NCBI GenBank assembly: GCA_051000715.1
Contig: JBPCOB010000101.1
Span: forward strand, 1 to 6,334
Direction: 5' to 3'
Source of the DNA: JBPCOB01 sp051000715
GTDB taxonomy: Bacteria > Actinomycetota > Actinomycetes > JALYNC01
Length of the DNA stretch: 6,334 nucleotides
The notes beneath the pieces were generated by a model. That model did not search any database. It was not told the DNA's origin and was given only the letters and a program-made list of their open reading frames with translations. Numbering within the stretch: position 1 is the stretch's first letter; each line of letters starts with the position of its first letter. Below are positions 5,732 to 6,334 of the stretch, one piece after another. The position numbers and the translations under genes were made by a program.

Positions 5732-6334
5732 GTGCACCTGCCCGTGATGCCGCCGGTGAAGCCGATGCTGGCGAAGTCGGTGCCCGACATCCCGGCCGCG
5801 GACGGCGTCGAAGGTGGCCTGCTCTACGAGCCGAAGTGGGACGGCTTCCGCTGCATCGTCTTCCGCGACGGCGACGAGGTGGAGCTCGGCAGCCGCAACG
5901 AGCGACCGCTCACGCGCTACTTCCCCGATGTGGTGGATGCCGCCCACTCACAGCTGCCGGCCAGATGTGTCGTGGACGGCGAAATTGTGATCGCGAGCGG
6001 CTCTGGGCTGAACTTCGAGGCCCTGCTCCAGCGCATCCACCCCGCCGCGTCCCGCGTGCGCAAGCTCGCGGTGGACACGCCAGCCTCCTTCATCGCCTTC
6101 GACCTGCTGGCGCTGGACGACGAGTCGCTGATGGAAAGCGGCTTCGCGAAGCGGCGAGCGGCGCTGGAGACCGCGCTGGCCGGCGCCGGCGCCCCCGTGC
6201 ACCTGACCCCGGTCACCGACTCCTACGACCTCGCGCTGGACTGGTTCTCGACGTTCGAGGGCGCCGGCCTGGACGGCGTGGTGGCAAAGCCGGCCCTGCT
6301 GCCGTACTCCCCCGACGCCAGGGTGATGCTCAAG
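5732..6334 (+). CDS. ligC: ATP-dependent DNA ligase, LigC type, N-terminal part (3' end outside window)
   Basis: Seals nicks in DNA through a ligase-AMP intermediate; LigC-type enzymes are linked to stress DNA repair in actinobacteria. The window holds 201 residues of an expected ~350. Visible nucleotidyltransferase motifs: motif I EPKWDGFR at 33-40 with the adenylated Lys35; SRNERPLTRYFP at 54-65 (motif Ia); VVDGEIVI at 80-87 (motif III); SFIAFDLLAL at 119-128 (IIIa); EGAGLDGVVAKP at 176-187 (motif IV). Motif V is just beginning at the edge (VMLK). The GTG at 5732 was preferred because it gives the LPVMPPVKPMLAKS opening typical of LigC; the ATG at 5747 is the alternative. Neither has a clear Shine-Dalgarno, so leaderless or weak initiation is possible. 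There is no polymerase or nuclease domain before it, which argues against LigD. The oligonucleotide-binding domain is out of view. Confidence 0.92.
   Translation, partial: MHLPVMPPVKPMLAKSVPDIPAADGVEGGLLYEPKWDGFRCIVFRDGDEVELGSRNERPLTRYFPDVVDAAHSQLPARCVVDGEIVIASGSGLNFEALLQRIHPAASRVRKLAVDTPASFIAFDLLALDDESLMESGFAKRRAALETALAGAGAPVHLTPVTDSYDLALDWFSTFEGAGLDGVVAKPALLPYSPDARVMLK

Noticed and set aside
5917..6216. Minus-strand open frames opposite ligC
   Set aside because: They are antisense to conserved ligase motifs III-IV and show no family similarity.

Overview
The window is high-GC DNA (roughly 70% G+C by eye, with strong G/C preference at third codon positions). Its gene set fits an actinomycete: GlgX-type debranching enzyme, class III-like PPK2 and a LigC-type ATP-dependent DNA ligase whose opening residues resemble mycobacterial LigC. 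The genus cannot be fixed from the sequence. No tRNA, rRNA, CRISPR array, insertion sequence, integrase or attachment site was seen. The window looks like densely packed chromosomal housekeeping and accessory genes, not a mobile island.

Layout, left to right. (1) 1-1221 (+) is the C-terminal ~60% of a glycogen debranching enzyme, GlgX, cut by the left edge. (2) 1240-2100 (-) is a PPK2-family polyphosphate-dependent nucleotide phosphotransferase, tail-to-tail with glgX across 18 bases. (3) 2101-2189 is a short divergent control region. (4) 2190-3251 (+) is an NAD(P)-dependent extended SDR (epimerase/dehydratase-like). (5) 3253-4077 (-) is an unusual two-domain protein: a SnoaL/NTF2-like domain followed by a complete YpeA-like GNAT acetyltransferase. 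It is tail-to-tail with the SDR gene, with a single base between the stop codons. (6) 4120-4596 (-) is a DoxX-like four-helix membrane protein. (7) 4593-5717 (-) is a membrane-anchored alpha/beta hydrolase whose stop overlaps the doxX-like start in a GTGA. (8) 5732-6334 (+) is the start of a LigC-type ligase, cut by the right edge and divergent from the hydrolase across only 14 bases.

Functional reading. The left half touches storage polymers (glycogen breakdown and polyphosphate use), although glgX and ppk2 converge and cannot share a transcript. The minus-strand trio hydrolase - DoxX-like - SnoaL/GNAT runs in one direction with gaps of -4 and +42 bases, so it may be an operon or a leaky read-through unit. 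LigC belongs to stress-related DNA repair.

The most unusual items are the SnoaL-GNAT fusion, which has a possible internal translation start and a lone TTA leucine codon; the inverted repeat covering both start codons of the hydrolase/ligC pair; and the two inverted repeats packed into the 42-base gap before the fusion gene. I do not see convincing evidence of a wholly new multi-gene system. The best candidate for something undescribed is the hydrolase/DoxX/SnoaL-GNAT cluster.
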